Of a stretch of 24,258 bases of DNA, positions 1 through 8,706 are shown in pieces (within the stretch, counting starts at the first letter, position 1; each line of letters begins with the position of its first letter). The position numbers were made by a program, and so were the translations under genes. A model generated the notes under the pieces. That model did no database searches and was not told the DNA's origin. It was given only the letters and a program-made list of their open reading frames with translations. Source of the DNA: a bacterium (GTDB taxonomy: Bacteria > UBP13 > UBA5359); NCBI GenBank assembly GCA_028685295.1, contig JAQUEL010000021.1, positions 1-24,258 on the forward strand, written 5' to 3'.

Positions 1-177
1 CTTTCCACATAGCAGTTGCTCTTGGGGCTTCTGGGATAGTTGAAATAGTGTTCGATACCCTTGCTCTCCAGGCTCTTCCTGAAATGCTTGTGGAACTCCG
101 ATCCATTGTCCGTCTGCACGCTCTTGACCTCAAACGGCGCCACCTTCTGCAGCTTCTGCACCCGCCCAAAATATATC
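1..177 (-). mobile_element. Truncated DDE transposase (integrase core, IS481-like), C-terminal part running off the left edge
   Basis: Minus-strand translation reads RVQKLQKVAPFEVKSV, then QTDNGSEFHKHF, then GIEHYFNYPRSPKSNCYVE. The TDNGSEF block carries the second catalytic aspartate of an rve/DDE integrase core, and the HYFNYPRSPKSN...VE block is the stretch leading to the catalytic glutamate. The wording is closest to IS481-type transposases. Recognisable homology stops near position 177. The frame stays open to a stop at 246-248 but no longer looks like a transposase, so the N-terminal half (helix-turn-helix and first Asp) is missing here. This is either a 5'-truncated remnant or an element broken by deletion. 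The rest of the gene lies outside the window. Family assignment is from memory of motif wording. Confidence 0.75.
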
Positions 178-255
178 AAAATATATCTAACGTTATCTAT
201 CCATCGTAACAACAAAGTATGCACTTTTAAACGACGGATAGCATCTTATTTATAG

Positions 256-284
256 TTGTATGAGGCGATTATAAATGCTATATT
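256..284 (+). promoter_or_regulatory. Possible sigma-A-type promoter for the sensor kinase gene
   Basis: TTGTAT (256-261) and TATATT (279-284) are separated by exactly 17 nt, which would give a leader of about 65 nt before the ATG at 357. The region is AT-rich, so a chance match is possible. The rest of the 181-356 gap shows no gene; it ends in the ribosome binding site AAGAAGGAAG about 5 nt before the ATG. Confidence 0.35.
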
Positions 285-356
285 TGTTATAGTAACTGCA
301 TTATTTCCAGCAAATCATTTATCAGTTTGATAATTCATCGTTAAGAAGGAAGCTTA

Positions 357-2513
357 ATGAATCCAGGATATTTCAAGGGCCTGCGGAATAGAGGCAAAAC
401 GGCTTTCCCGCTTTTAATTGCCTGCCTTATATCCGCAGTCCTGATAAACATCGTGTATATTGTGTTATTCCTGTATCGTGACAGCAGGTATTTATTGCTG
501 CTGCCAGTGCTTACCATTGTTATAGCCATAACAGCTCTCTTTCATTATATTCATTTTCCATCTTTCAAGAGTAATTATGATAAAGAGAGATTGTACATCC
601 TATCTGCCATAGAATCGGCCTTGAAATTCGCCAAGAAGGGCTTTATCCTCTGCAATAAGGATTTAACGATATTAAGATTAAGCGGCGCCATACATAAAAT
701 GACAGGCTTTTACCTTAATGAGGGAGATAAGCTAGAGGCCTTTTACCGGCTATTGGATGATAAGGATATTGAGAATCTGTCAAAAGCCATTTCCTCTGTT
801 TTAAAGGGCTATGAAGTTCAAAATCTTGAAGCTGAGCTTCATTTAGATAAAAAAAACAATATCTGGCTCAGCTTGGATATGGTTCCGGTGCATGTGAACA
901 GTTTTGATGATTACGACGGTTTCTTTTTAACGATCTCCGATATAACCGAGAAGCATATTCTGCAGGAAAGAAGAGATCTTATATACCATCTCAACCATGT
1001 CCTGGCTATAGATGAAGGCGACCGCAGCACTATAAACAATGCGTGCAAGGTCATAACCAGGCTTCACCCTGACAGCACAGCAATCGTTTTTTGGGATAAA
1101 GATGAAAAGCTGGAGATAGCCGGAGCACACATAACTACAGGTAATTATGACAGTACACTGGCCAAGGAAACCATAAAAGCGGGTTATACTTTAATAAGGC
1201 CATTATCTCAGGATGAGAGTTATGATACCGTATTATCCCCAATACTTAATATCGTCAGCATACCACTGATATCCGGAACAGATATCCTGGGTGTATTACA
1301 GATTGCCGGAAATTTTAATGAAAGCCTCATGAAACAAAGCCTGCCTATATTTGAACTCTCAGCCAGAATGCTGGCGGATTATGCCCTAAGGTATCAGAAC
1401 AGAGAGAAGCTTGGCAGGCTGTCATTAATAGTAAAGCATTCGATGGAGGGTATCCTTCTCCTGAATAAAGAAGGTATTATCAGCTATGCCAACGATGCCC
1501 TTCTATCTTTGCTGAATACCACCGCAATCGATATAATAGGACAGGATTATCAAGCCGTATTCGATATAGCTGACGATGATAAAATTCTGCTTGAGCAGTT
1601 AAGAAAAAACGATCATCTCAATGGGGAAATGAAATTGCGATGCAGAGGTGGTGATACGGCTGTTGTCCTGGCCTCTATCTTTACTGTTCAGAAAAGTGCC
1701 GAAGAGCCGGAGATGTTCGCCGCTTTGCTAACAAATATAACCGCTAGTGCAGCCCGGGATGCAGAAATTCGGCGGCAGCAGATGCAAATTATCCATGCCG
1801 ACAGAATAAGCATGCTGAGCTCTCTTATCGCCAGCCTCTCGAATAGTATAAGGCAGCCCCTTACCGCTATCAATCTATCCGCCAGCCTGGCTATGGCAAG
1901 CAGCCAGGCAAACAGCCCTGCATATAGATGGTCCAAGGTTGAGAATATAAAGAGACAAGTCGATCAGATAGAGAAGACCATCAGAAATATAAATCTGTTG
2001 GTCAGCGATCAAGATCCTCCTGAAGAGGATTACAATCCGCTGGAGATAGTCAGAAATACTATTCATGTCTACCAAAGGCTTTTTCAGGCTGACGATATAA
2101 GAGTGAACTTACGTACGGGTAAAGATCTGCCACTGGTTAAAGGGCAAGGTATGAGAGCCTTTCAATTGCTTTCCAATCTGCTCATGCATTCCTATGAGGC
2201 CGTTATAAGCGCCGCTTCTAGGGATAAAGAACTTTCCCGTGAGATAGATATCATGTGCGAATATGCTCCTAATATACGCAATCTCATACTCTCCGTATAT
2301 CATAAAGGCACAAATATCAGGCCGGCCAACCTGGTCAATCTCTTTGATAACGCAGCAACCCCTTCCGAACATGGTAAGGAAGAGCTTAAAACCGGCTTAA
2401 GCCTCAGCATTTGTGAAGAAATAGTTACCGATCTGGGGGGGCATCTATATATTGAGAACCAAAGCGACGGTACAATAGCAATTACCGTTAACCTTCCGGT
2501 AGATATCAAATAA
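357..2513 (+). CDS. Membrane-anchored PAS-GAF-PAS sensor histidine kinase homologue with degenerate catalytic residues
   Basis: A 718-residue protein with two N-terminal membrane helices (about 16-41 and 45-68), a PAS domain (about 81-200), a GAF-like domain (about 205-345), a second PAS domain (about 355-465) and a transmitter region (about 478-716). The dimerisation helix aligns well with the NtrB/ThiS-like consensus (HADRISMLSSLIASL, then IRQPLTAI), but the phosphoacceptor His of the usual AHEINQPL motif is Asn496. In the ATPase domain the N-box NLLxNAxEA reads NLLMHSYEA, with His611 in place of Asn. The DxGxG box is VYHKGTNI, and the GTGLGL box is KTGLSL. The gene is intact and has a good ribosome binding site. 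No response regulator lies nearby. It is probably a pseudokinase sensor that lost autophosphorylation, perhaps partnering another kinase. Domain calls are firm; the activity loss is inferred from the motifs. Confidence 0.85.
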   Translation: MNPGYFKGLRNRGKTAFPLLIACLISAVLINIVYIVLFLYRDSRYLLLLPVLTIVIAITALFHYIHFPSFKSNYDKERLYILSAIESALKFAKKGFILCNKDLTILRLSGAIHKMTGFYLNEGDKLEAFYRLLDDKDIENLSKAISSVLKGYEVQNLEAELHLDKKNNIWLSLDMVPVHVNSFDDYDGFFLTISDITEKHILQERRDLIYHLNHVLAIDEGDRSTINNACKVITRLHPDSTAIVFWDKDEKLEIAGAHITTGNYDSTLAKETIKAGYTLIRPLSQDESYDTVLSPILNIVSIPLISGTDILGVLQIAGNFNESLMKQSLPIFELSARMLADYALRYQNREKLGRLSLIVKHSMEGILLLNKEGIISYANDALLSLLNTTAIDIIGQDYQAVFDIADDDKILLEQLRKNDHLNGEMKLRCRGGDTAVVLASIFTVQKSAEEPEMFAALLTNITASAARDAEIRRQQMQIIHADRISMLSSLIASLSNSIRQPLTAINLSASLAMASSQANSPAYRWSKVENIKRQVDQIEKTIRNINLLVSDQDPPEEDYNPLEIVRNTIHVYQRLFQADDIRVNLRTGKDLPLVKGQGMRAFQLLSNLLMHSYEAVISAASRDKELSREIDIMCEYAPNIRNLILSVYHKGTNIRPANLVNLFDNAATPSEHGKEELKTGLSLSICEEIVTDLGGHLYIENQSDGTIAITVNLPVDIK

Positions 2514-2528
2514 CAACTTATTTGTTAG

Positions 2529-3515
2529 TTACTCTACAATGCGATATACATCGAAGGTTACAGCCTCCGCAAGCCTTGACACCGCTATATTCACGGCCTC
2601 TTCCCCGATATCACATCCGATCCACCGCCGGTTCAGCTTATCAGCTACTGCCAAGGTTGTGCCGCTACCACAAAAAAAATCAGCCACCAGATCGCCCGGA
2701 TTTGAGGATGCCTCCAGAATGCGGGCTAAAAGGTTTTCATTTTTCTGTGTAGGATAACCCGTTTTCTCACCTGAAAAGCTCATGATCTGTATGGAATCCA
2801 GGCGGTCTTCCTGACTGCAATTCCAGGTATCCTCCAGAGGCCAGCCTTTGCCGGAGGGTTTGCGCCCATCACGTCGCCGATAGCCATCTCTGTATGGCAG
2901 ATATGTCTTATTGAAGGTGAATGACCGGCTGTCTCGAGAATAAAAGAGTATGGTATCATGATTTCGCACCCAGTTCCTGGCACAGGATTTATAGCCGGAT
3001 ACCCAACCTATGCGCCAAATTATCTCTCTTTGAAAGCACTCCGCTCCGAATATCTCATCCATGATGAGCCTTACATGACAGTTCATGCGCCAATCAAGAT
3101 GGATATAGATAGAGCCGGTCAGGGCCAGCAGCCTATGCATTAACTGCAAACGCTCATACATCATCTGCAGATAATCAGCACCCACACAGCGATCGCTGTA
3201 ACCGGCCATTTCCGGATGACCGAACTCGCCTCCCGTAGCATAAGGAGGATCGATATATATCAGATCAATTCGTCCCTCGTATTCAGGCAACAGGGCCAGC
3301 ATGGCTTCACGGCAATCGCCTTGAATAAGAAAATTGTGATTGGGATCTCTTGGCATATTCGGCGTAGAACCACGATGCAGGGGCATAGAGCGTCCAGACC
3401 TATCCGCCTTTATAACCTCAGCCGGCTGAATAGATTGCAAACGATAGCACCCCGTAACCTCTACCGTATGCTTACCCGGCCAGGCAAGCCTTACGCCTTC
3501 ACTTACATCCATCAT
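2529..3515 (-). CDS. Site-specific DNA methyltransferase (N6-adenine or N4-cytosine, beta-type motif order)
   Basis: The 328-residue protein has the catalytic motif IDPPYATGG (DPPY at residues 89-92) before the AdoMet-binding motif ADFFCGSGTTLA (281-287). This order is that of beta-class amino-methyltransferases such as type III Mod subunits and many solitary enzymes. GYPTQKNENLLARIL (about 253-267) is the usual lead-in to motif I, and RWIGCDIG follows it. The N-terminal RLAWPGK segment recalls a larger family of methyltransferases that begin with a similar block. The start ATG at 3515 has AGAGGAAG upstream; an ATG directly follows in frame. No restriction subunit is adjacent, so it is probably an orphan. 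It follows the phosphate transporter gene by 63 nt and converges on the kinase gene. The target sequence and base cannot be told from this. Confidence 0.88.
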   Translation of the reverse strand: MMDVSEGVRLAWPGKHTVEVTGCYRLQSIQPAEVIKADRSGRSMPLHRGSTPNMPRDPNHNFLIQGDCREAMLALLPEYEGRIDLIYIDPPYATGGEFGHPEMAGYSDRCVGADYLQMMYERLQLMHRLLALTGSIYIHLDWRMNCHVRLIMDEIFGAECFQREIIWRIGWVSGYKSCARNWVRNHDTILFYSRDSRSFTFNKTYLPYRDGYRRRDGRKPSGKGWPLEDTWNCSQEDRLDSIQIMSFSGEKTGYPTQKNENLLARILEASSNPGDLVADFFCGSGTTLAVADKLNRRWIGCDIGEEAVNIAVSRLAEAVTFDVYRIVE

Positions 3516-3578
3516 TCGTATCTTCCTCTATTGCCGGCTCCTCAGCATACCTGACAGAGCAGGCATACTCTCTCCCGA

Positions 3579-4580
3579 TTACGCGCCTTGGAAAAAGAGA
3601 TTGAGGATAAAATAAACAGCCGCCGCTCCCAGCGCCGTCAAAGGCAGAGTAAAGGCCCAGGCCAGCACAATATTACCGGCTACCCCCCAACGGACAGCCG
3701 ATAAGCGTCTTGATGCCCCCACCCCCATAATCGAAGTGGCAATGACATGAGTAGTGCTGACCGGTGCCCCCACAGCAGAGGCCATAAGTATAACCATTGC
3801 CGCCGCCGTTTCGGCGGCAAAGCCATGTACAGGTTGAAGTTTCATCATCCGAGCACCCATGGTGCGAATAACCTTCCATCCTCCGGTAATAGTGCCTATT
3901 GCCATGGCCAGCGCACATATGGCTATAACCTTTACAGGAACATGAAAAGTGCTGATGGCTCCGGTACTGAACAGAGCCAATGTAATTATACCCATGGATT
4001 TCTGAGCATCATTGGAACCGTGCGAAAAAGCCATAAAAGCGGCTGAAAATATTTGCAATCGCCGAAAATGCTTGTTCACCCGCGTGGGAGATGTACGATG
4101 GAAGATCCAGTAAAGCAGGATCATGAAGAAGAAACCTACGCCCAGTCCCAACAGCGGAGAGATAAGAAGAGATAAGAGTATTTTAAGAATACCACCAATC
4201 TGGAGAATGGAAGGACCGTGTGCCACTAGAGCAGCGCCTATAATACCACCGATAAGAGCATGTGAGGCGCTGATCGGCAATCCAAGCAGAGTAAGGGCTA
4301 CGTTCCAGATAGTAGCCACAATAAGAGCGCTGACTATAGTCAGCATGGTAACAGCTCCCGGTGACACTATGCCTTTGCCGATGGTTCCGGCGACCGAGGT
4401 ACTGAAAAAGGCTCCGGCGAAGTTAAGCGCAGCGGCCATCAGCACAGCCGCCAGCGGAGACATAACCCTAGTGGAAACTACGGTGGCAATAGAATTGGCC
4501 GTATCGTTGAAACCATTAGAAAAATCAAACAGAACGGCTAGGAAAATAACTGCCAGGACTAACAAACTGAGTTCAGGCAT
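3579..4580 (-). CDS. Pit-family inorganic phosphate transporter (PHO4 family)
   Basis: A 333-residue polytopic membrane protein with the two duplicated signatures of PiT carriers: GFNDTANS (residues 23-30, the GANDxANs repeat) and SHGSNDAQKSMG (186-197). The paired blocks GLPISASHALIGGIIG (100-115) and GAPVSTTHVIATSIMG (271-286) confirm the internal inverted duplication. PiT proteins import metal-phosphate at low affinity with proton or sodium coupling. Its ATG overlaps the 3' end of the upstream DUF47 gene by 8 nt, so the two are translationally coupled, which is the standard arrangement for a transporter with its PhoU-like accessory. The short central loop (about 161-175) is typical of bacterial forms. 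No Pho-box was recognised. Confidence 0.93.
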   Translation of the reverse strand: MPELSLLVLAVIFLAVLFDFSNGFNDTANSIATVVSTRVMSPLAAVLMAAALNFAGAFFSTSVAGTIGKGIVSPGAVTMLTIVSALIVATIWNVALTLLGLPISASHALIGGIIGAALVAHGPSILQIGGILKILLSLLISPLLGLGVGFFFMILLYWIFHRTSPTRVNKHFRRLQIFSAAFMAFSHGSNDAQKSMGIITLALFSTGAISTFHVPVKVIAICALAMAIGTITGGWKVIRTMGARMMKLQPVHGFAAETAAAMVILMASAVGAPVSTTHVIATSIMGVGASRRLSAVRWGVAGNIVLAWAFTLPLTALGAAAVYFILNLFFQGA

Positions 4581-5193
4581 GCTTTACTACCACCGTTTCC
4601 ATAACATTAGCTATATCCTCGCATTTATCGATAGCCGTCTCGATATGCTCATAAATTTCTTTCCATTTAATAGCATCAACAGGATCGACGCATTCATCGA
4701 AAATACGAGCCAGAGCAGCCCGGCTGATACGATCACCCTCATTTTCCAGGCGGTTTATTTCTATGCCGCGATCCATAATGCGACGTGCCCGGCGTAAATC
4801 ACGCAGATCTTTTATGGCCAAGCTGATCTGCTCTACGGCCTGAGTAAGTATGGAAGCCAGTTCCTTCACCTCCGGCGTAGGAATATTAATTTTATATAGA
4901 TGCATTCTGTCGGCCGTGGCCTCTATGTAGTCCAGAATATCATCTAAACCACCGGCCAGAGCATGGATATCCTCCCTGTCTATGGGCGTAACAAAAGTAC
5001 GGTTAAGACGATCCATGATCTCGTGAGTTATTATATCGCCTTCATGCTCTAAATTAGTAATGCTTTTGAGCCTCTCCTCAAACTCATCAGGATGCTCCAG
5101 CATCTCCTCCAGCTCTATGGCTCCCTGATAAACGTTTGCGGCATCGCGTTCAAACAACTCAAAAAAGCGCACATCCTTCGGTATAAGTCCCAA
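4573..5193 (-). CDS. DUF47 / PhoU-like accessory protein of the Pit transporter
   Basis: This helical protein has the DUF47 wording IPKDVRFFELFERDAANV at the start, NLEHEGDIITHEIMDRLNRTFVTPIDREDIHAL in the first half and NRLENEGDRISRAAL in the second. These are the two E/DxxxD-type metal-binding repeats of PhoU-like proteins. DUF47 proteins travel with Pit carriers and are thought to modulate phosphate uptake. I chose TTG at 5193 (protein begins MGLIPKDV, 206 residues). The sequence GGGGGAGGAAG sits 7 nt upstream of it, whereas the longer in-frame start at 5220 (also TTG) would place that ribosome binding site inside the coding region and add a non-homologous MIAGGGRYK leader. It lies 34 nt after the bioA stop. 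Confidence 0.9.
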   Translation of the reverse strand: MGLIPKDVRFFELFERDAANVYQGAIELEEMLEHPDEFEERLKSITNLEHEGDIITHEIMDRLNRTFVTPIDREDIHALAGGLDDILDYIEATADRMHLYKINIPTPEVKELASILTQAVEQISLAIKDLRDLRRARRIMDRGIEINRLENEGDRISRAALARIFDECVDPVDAIKWKEIYEHIETAIDKCEDIANVMETVVVKHA

Positions 5194-5227
5194 TTTATAT
5201 CTTCCTCCCCCTGCAATCAACTACTTC

Positions 5228-6592
5228 TCACAGTATATTTTCATCTGTGACACATGTCAATGTCAATCTGAAACGATTGAGCATCTCACCCAAATCGGAT
5301 TCCCCAACAGCAAGCGGAAGAAAGAGGTAAACAACGTTGGCTACCGGCCTCAAAATGATTCCCTGATCGAAGCCCAGGCCGTAAAAGCCTATCTTAGTCA
5401 TGTCCCTGATGGATAAAGGTTCCTTGCTCTCTTTATTCTTTACCAGTTCCAGAGCACCGCAGCAACCGATAATCCGGATATCTCCCACCAGCGGATGATC
5501 GGCATATGATGCAAAATCATCCAATAGGCGATTTTGGAGATAAGCAACATTTGCAAGAGTATTCTCTGTTTCAAACAACTCCAGACTGGCATTGGCTGCC
5601 GCGCAGGCTACAGGATTAGCCGTAAAGGTATGACCATGGTAGAATGTCTTTATTCCTCTTACCGGCTCGGCAAAGGAATCGAACACCTCTTCCGTCGTCA
5701 AGGTCGCTGCCAGCGGCAATGTCCCGCCGGTCAAGCCCTTGGAAATACACATAAAATCCGGAGTGACGCCCGCATGATCCGCGGCGAACATCTTACCGGT
5801 CCTGCCAAAACCGGTAGCTACTTCATCCAGGATCAAATGCACGCCATAGCTCTTTGCCAGCTCGCCGGCGCGTTTCAGATATTCAGCCGGGTACACAATC
5901 ATGCCCCCTGCACCCAGCAATATCGGCTCCAGTATGATTGCTGCTGTTTCCCCGGAATATCTCTCCAATGTTTCTTTCAACAGATCGGCGCATTTGCATC
6001 CGCAGTCATCCTTTCTTAAGCCCAGCGGACAGCGATAGCAGTAAGGTGTGGGAATACGAATGGAATCATACATCAAGTGCCTGAAGTGAGAGATGTACAT
6101 ATCCACCCCTCCCACGCTCATAGCACCGATCGTATCTCCATGATATCCCCTATCAAAGCAGACAAACCGCTTCTTTCCAATCCGTCCTCGGTTTCGCCAG
6201 TATTGCGTGCTCATTTTCAGAGCGATCTCAACTGCACATGACCCGTTATCCGAGTAAAATATGCGGTTCAGCCCGGAGGGAGAGATAGCTGCCAGCCTCC
6301 GAGAGAGCACTACAGCCGGTTCATGCGTGATAGCCGCGAAAAGGGTATGATCCAATCTGGCAGCCCGTTTAGCTACAGCATCGCTGATCTCTTTTCGACA
6401 GTGTCCATGGACGTTACACCACCAACTGGCTATAGTATCGTAGTATACTTTACCGTCAGAGGCATAGAGCTTGACACCTTCCGCCCGCTCGATAAGCAAT
6501 GGTGGTCTCTTTTTCAATTCATCCATCTGCGTAAACGGATGCCAATTATGAGCAAGGTCGATATTAATAATTTCATCCATCATTAAATACAT
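5228..6592 (-). CDS. bioA: Adenosylmethionine-8-amino-7-oxononanoate aminotransferase
   Basis: BioA transfers the AdoMet amino group to 8-amino-7-oxononanoate (KAPA) to give 7,8-diaminononanoate (DAPA). Diagnostic segments are NWHPFTQM (16-23), SWWCNVHGH (57-64), the PLP-contacting FYSDNGSCAVEIALKM (112-127), LILDEVATGFGRTG (253-266, Asp256 binding the pyridine N) and CISKGLTGG with Schiff-base Lys285. PYCYRCPLG...CGCKC (184-201) is the Cys-rich loop seen in the Bacillus/clostridial type of BioA. The length of 454 aa is normal. The start overlaps the bioD stop by 20 nt. ATG codons at 6592, 6583 and 6580 are all possible, none with a strong ribosome binding site, so the N-terminus is uncertain by four residues. 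It is the last biotin gene of the chain. Confidence 0.96.
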   Translation of the reverse strand: MYLMMDEIINIDLAHNWHPFTQMDELKKRPPLLIERAEGVKLYASDGKVYYDTIASWWCNVHGHCRKEISDAVAKRAARLDHTLFAAITHEPAVVLSRRLAAISPSGLNRIFYSDNGSCAVEIALKMSTQYWRNRGRIGKKRFVCFDRGYHGDTIGAMSVGGVDMYISHFRHLMYDSIRIPTPYCYRCPLGLRKDDCGCKCADLLKETLERYSGETAAIILEPILLGAGGMIVYPAEYLKRAGELAKSYGVHLILDEVATGFGRTGKMFAADHAGVTPDFMCISKGLTGGTLPLAATLTTEEVFDSFAEPVRGIKTFYHGHTFTANPVACAAANASLELFETENTLANVAYLQNRLLDDFASYADHPLVGDIRIIGCCGALELVKNKESKEPLSIRDMTKIGFYGLGFDQGIILRPVANVVYLFLPLAVGESDLGEMLNRFRLTLTCVTDENIL

Positions 6593-7280
6593 CCCATCTT
6601 TCTAGAAAAGCCTCTCCCAGCCTGTCAAAACCGGTGCTGTAAGCATCCGGCCTCTCAAGCCAATCGAGCTCGCCTAACACGGCTACTCCGGAGAGCTTCC
6701 TTACAGTCTCTACATTATCTTCCGCGATAATTTCATCTGCTTCAGCTAACACTCTTATAAATGCTATTCCTAACACAGGTATATCTCTGGATCTGAGCGC
6801 TTCCACTGTTAATAATGTATGGTTTATGCAACCCAGCTTGTTGGCACTGACAATTACAGCCGGCACCCCAAGCTGTGCAGCATAATCTGATAACAGCAAA
6901 GAGCCCGCCAGCGGCACCAGCGCTCCGCCCGAGCCTTCACAAAGCACGATATCATAACGCTGCATCAGGTTATTCAAAGCACTGCTTATAATCTGAACAT
7001 CCACGTCCCGTCCCTCCAGCTTGGCGGCGAGATGCGGAGATGCCGGATATGCAAAACGAACAGGCGTAATCAAATCAGGCGCTTCCGGCCGCACCAGTCC
7101 TGCTGTAGCAACATGAAGAGCTACATCATCCGTTTCTTCACAGCCGGTCTGCACCCATTTCTGACTGACAGCATTTATTCCCTTCCGCCTTAAAAATGCC
7201 AACAGCTGCGCACAAAAGACCGTCTTGCCTGCATCCGTATCCGTTCCCGTTATGAAGAGTGCCTTTATTTTGCCGTGCAT
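6573..7280 (-). CDS. bioD: ATP-dependent dethiobiotin synthetase
   Basis: BioD carboxylates 7,8-diaminononanoate with CO2 and ATP to close the ureido ring. The P-loop GTDTDAGKT is at residues 12-20, followed by the substrate-binding KWVQTG (Lys41, normally KPVQTG), the SPHLAA block (81-86) and CEGSGGALVPL (114-124). The Pro-to-Trp change after Lys41 is a small deviation; the rest is standard. The ATG at 7280 lies inside the end of bioC (overlap 16 nt) with GAGGTTGTC just upstream. The gene ends within the start of bioA, so bioC, bioD and bioA are likely coupled in translation. Confidence 0.95.
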   Translation of the reverse strand: MHGKIKALFITGTDTDAGKTVFCAQLLAFLRRKGINAVSQKWVQTGCEETDDVALHVATAGLVRPEAPDLITPVRFAYPASPHLAAKLEGRDVDVQIISSALNNLMQRYDIVLCEGSGGALVPLAGSLLLSDYAAQLGVPAVIVSANKLGCINHTLLTVEALRSRDIPVLGIAFIRVLAEADEIIAEDNVETVRKLSGVAVLGELDWLERPDAYSTGFDRLGEAFLERWDVFNDG

Positions 7281-8020
7281 ATGACAACCTCATATCCGAC
7301 CCTGATAGATCCAAAACGGGCCAGATACTCCCGCTGGGTCCGATCCAACAATCCCTTTGTCCATACCAGCTTTGGCCTGGCGCCTGTTCCCCGTGTACCA
7401 GTAAGCTTTATATGCCTTAGCAATGCCCTGATATCGGTAAAATCACGAATATAAACCTTTCGCTGCATTTGGAATTTTGTAAAGACCTTCGCTACCTCGC
7501 CCGCCACCTCATCGGCTGAGGCAAAGCCGCTGCAGGCCAGCTGCACCTCCGTACCTGCTGCCTGCGACAGTGCTTCCGCCAGTTCCGGATAAGTGTTCCT
7601 GGTAAAGTAGCTGAAAGCCAGCAAACCGTCCGGGCATAGGCTGTCTTTCAACATGGCAAGTGTTGTCTGCAGCGGACCGGCCCAATGCAAAGCAGCATTC
7701 GATACTATCAACTCCCAGAAATTCCGGGGAAGCTCCTCCAGGCTGCAGCATATAAATTCCACCCGGGCAGGAGCCATGCGCCTTGCTTCCATCAACATCC
7801 GTTGAGAAGGATCACAGGCCAGTATGCCGGCATCCGGAAATTTGCCGATAAGCATGCGAGTAAGCAGGCCCGTACCGCATCCTACTTCAAGAACACTTCC
7901 GGGAGATGATATATCCAGCATACCCAGCATATCCTGAGCGCAGAGACGCTGAACCCGGGCATGGCTCTCATAGGTGGAAGAGGCACGAGAAAAAGCACGA
8001 AGTATATCTATTTCAGCCAT
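7265..8020 (-). CDS. bioC: Malonyl-[acyl-carrier protein] O-methyltransferase
   Basis: A class I AdoMet methyltransferase of 251 residues. It opens with the BioC-like AFSRASSTYESHARVQ (9-24) and carries motif I VLEVGCGTG (43-51), the motif II acidic region ILACDPSQRMLMEARR, and SNAALHWAGPL, which matches the BioC-typical SNxxLQW. The product LLAFSYFTRNTYPEL block is also BioC-like. BioC methylates malonyl-ACP so that the fatty acid synthase can build pimeloyl-ACP methyl ester, the entry to biotin. The start overlaps the bioH-like stop by 13 nt. The adjacent esterase and bioF support the assignment over a generic methyltransferase. Confidence 0.93.
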   Translation of the reverse strand: MAEIDILRAFSRASSTYESHARVQRLCAQDMLGMLDISSPGSVLEVGCGTGLLTRMLIGKFPDAGILACDPSQRMLMEARRMAPARVEFICCSLEELPRNFWELIVSNAALHWAGPLQTTLAMLKDSLCPDGLLAFSYFTRNTYPELAEALSQAAGTEVQLACSGFASADEVAGEVAKVFTKFQMQRKVYIRDFTDIRALLRHIKLTGTRGTGARPKLVWTKGLLDRTQREYLARFGSIRVGYEVVICTAK

Positions 8021-8706
8021 TGCCTGATAATCTCCTGAAAGTCTGAATGTAAGAATGCAGCATGTGCGGCGTCTTGAAGCATATAAAACGGAGTATCCGA
8101 AATCCGGGCCAGCTCGTATGCCTCATCCGGCAAAGCTATTATATCGCGTGCACCGTGCACCATAAGCGTGGGACGGATAGAGAGTGAAGCTTCATCTATG
8201 CAGGATGAGCCCAGATAATCCAGCCCCGGTATTAATTCTTCAATGCTCATCACGTTTAGATACTCCTCCAGCAAATCAGCTCTGAACGCAGCCCAGTCTT
8301 GTCTCTGAGCCGGCAAAAAGCTTTGTCTATAGAAGCCTTCCAAGTAAAAGGCACGGTCATATGCGATCCCGTCTTTAGTCAACTGAACCTCCTCCGGGCT
8401 GTACCGGCGCCGTATTCCTACCAAAACCAGCGATGCTACCAATTCAGGATAGGCCCTGGCAAAATCCATAGCTGCAAATCCACCAAGGGACCATCCCAGC
8501 ATAACAACAGGACCGAATTTGGATCGCTTCAGCCAATCAGCCAGCTGTGACAGAAGGCCGGGCTTGAAAGCATTGCGAATGTAGATACGGTTTACCTCAG
8601 CTCGGCACCAGGACATAATGCGCCAATCATATCCCCAGCCCGGCAGGCAAACGACATACGGCAAATCAGCCCCTTGTTCATCAAACCAAAAATTGCCGGA
8701 GTCCAT
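8008..8706 (-). CDS. bioH: Alpha/beta hydrolase, pimeloyl-ACP methyl ester carboxylesterase (BioH type)
   Basis: A 232-residue alpha/beta hydrolase. LPGWGYDW (21-28) supplies the oxyanion-hole region, GWSLGG (71-76) holds nucleophile Ser73, HGARDIIALP holds Asp188, and QDAAHAAFLHSDF holds His215. The WS(L/M)GG nucleophile elbow and the LPGWG opening are those of E. coli BioH. BioH removes the methyl group from pimeloyl-ACP methyl ester, ending chain elongation. It sits between bioF and bioC and overlaps both (26 nt and 13 nt), as expected for the gatekeeper esterase. BioG or another isofunctional esterase is the alternative name; the function is the same. Confidence 0.88.
   Translation of the reverse strand: MDSGNFWFDEQGADLPYVVCLPGWGYDWRIMSWCRAEVNRIYIRNAFKPGLLSQLADWLKRSKFGPVVMLGWSLGGFAAMDFARAYPELVASLVLVGIRRRYSPEEVQLTKDGIAYDRAFYLEGFYRQSFLPAQRQDWAAFRADLLEEYLNVMSIEELIPGLDYLGSSCIDEASLSIRPTLMVHGARDIIALPDEAYELARISDTPFYMLQDAAHAAFLHSDFQEIIRQWLK

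Noticed and set aside
61-255. Plus-strand 64-codon frame at the left edge
   Set aside because: It is antisense to the transposase fragment and has no start signals.
2511-2527. TAACAA/TTGTTA stem between the convergent kinase and methyltransferase genes as a bidirectional terminator
   Set aside because: Only 6 AT-rich base pairs and no clear T-run; too weak to call.
4123-4797. Plus-strand open frame of 224 codons
   Set aside because: It is the antisense of the Pit and DUF47 genes, with low-complexity Pro/Thr/Ala composition and no ribosome binding site.
5194-5220. Nine-codon N-terminal extension of the DUF47 protein
   Set aside because: The extension encodes the ribosome binding site GGGGGAGGAAG for the TTG at 5193 and is not like the family.
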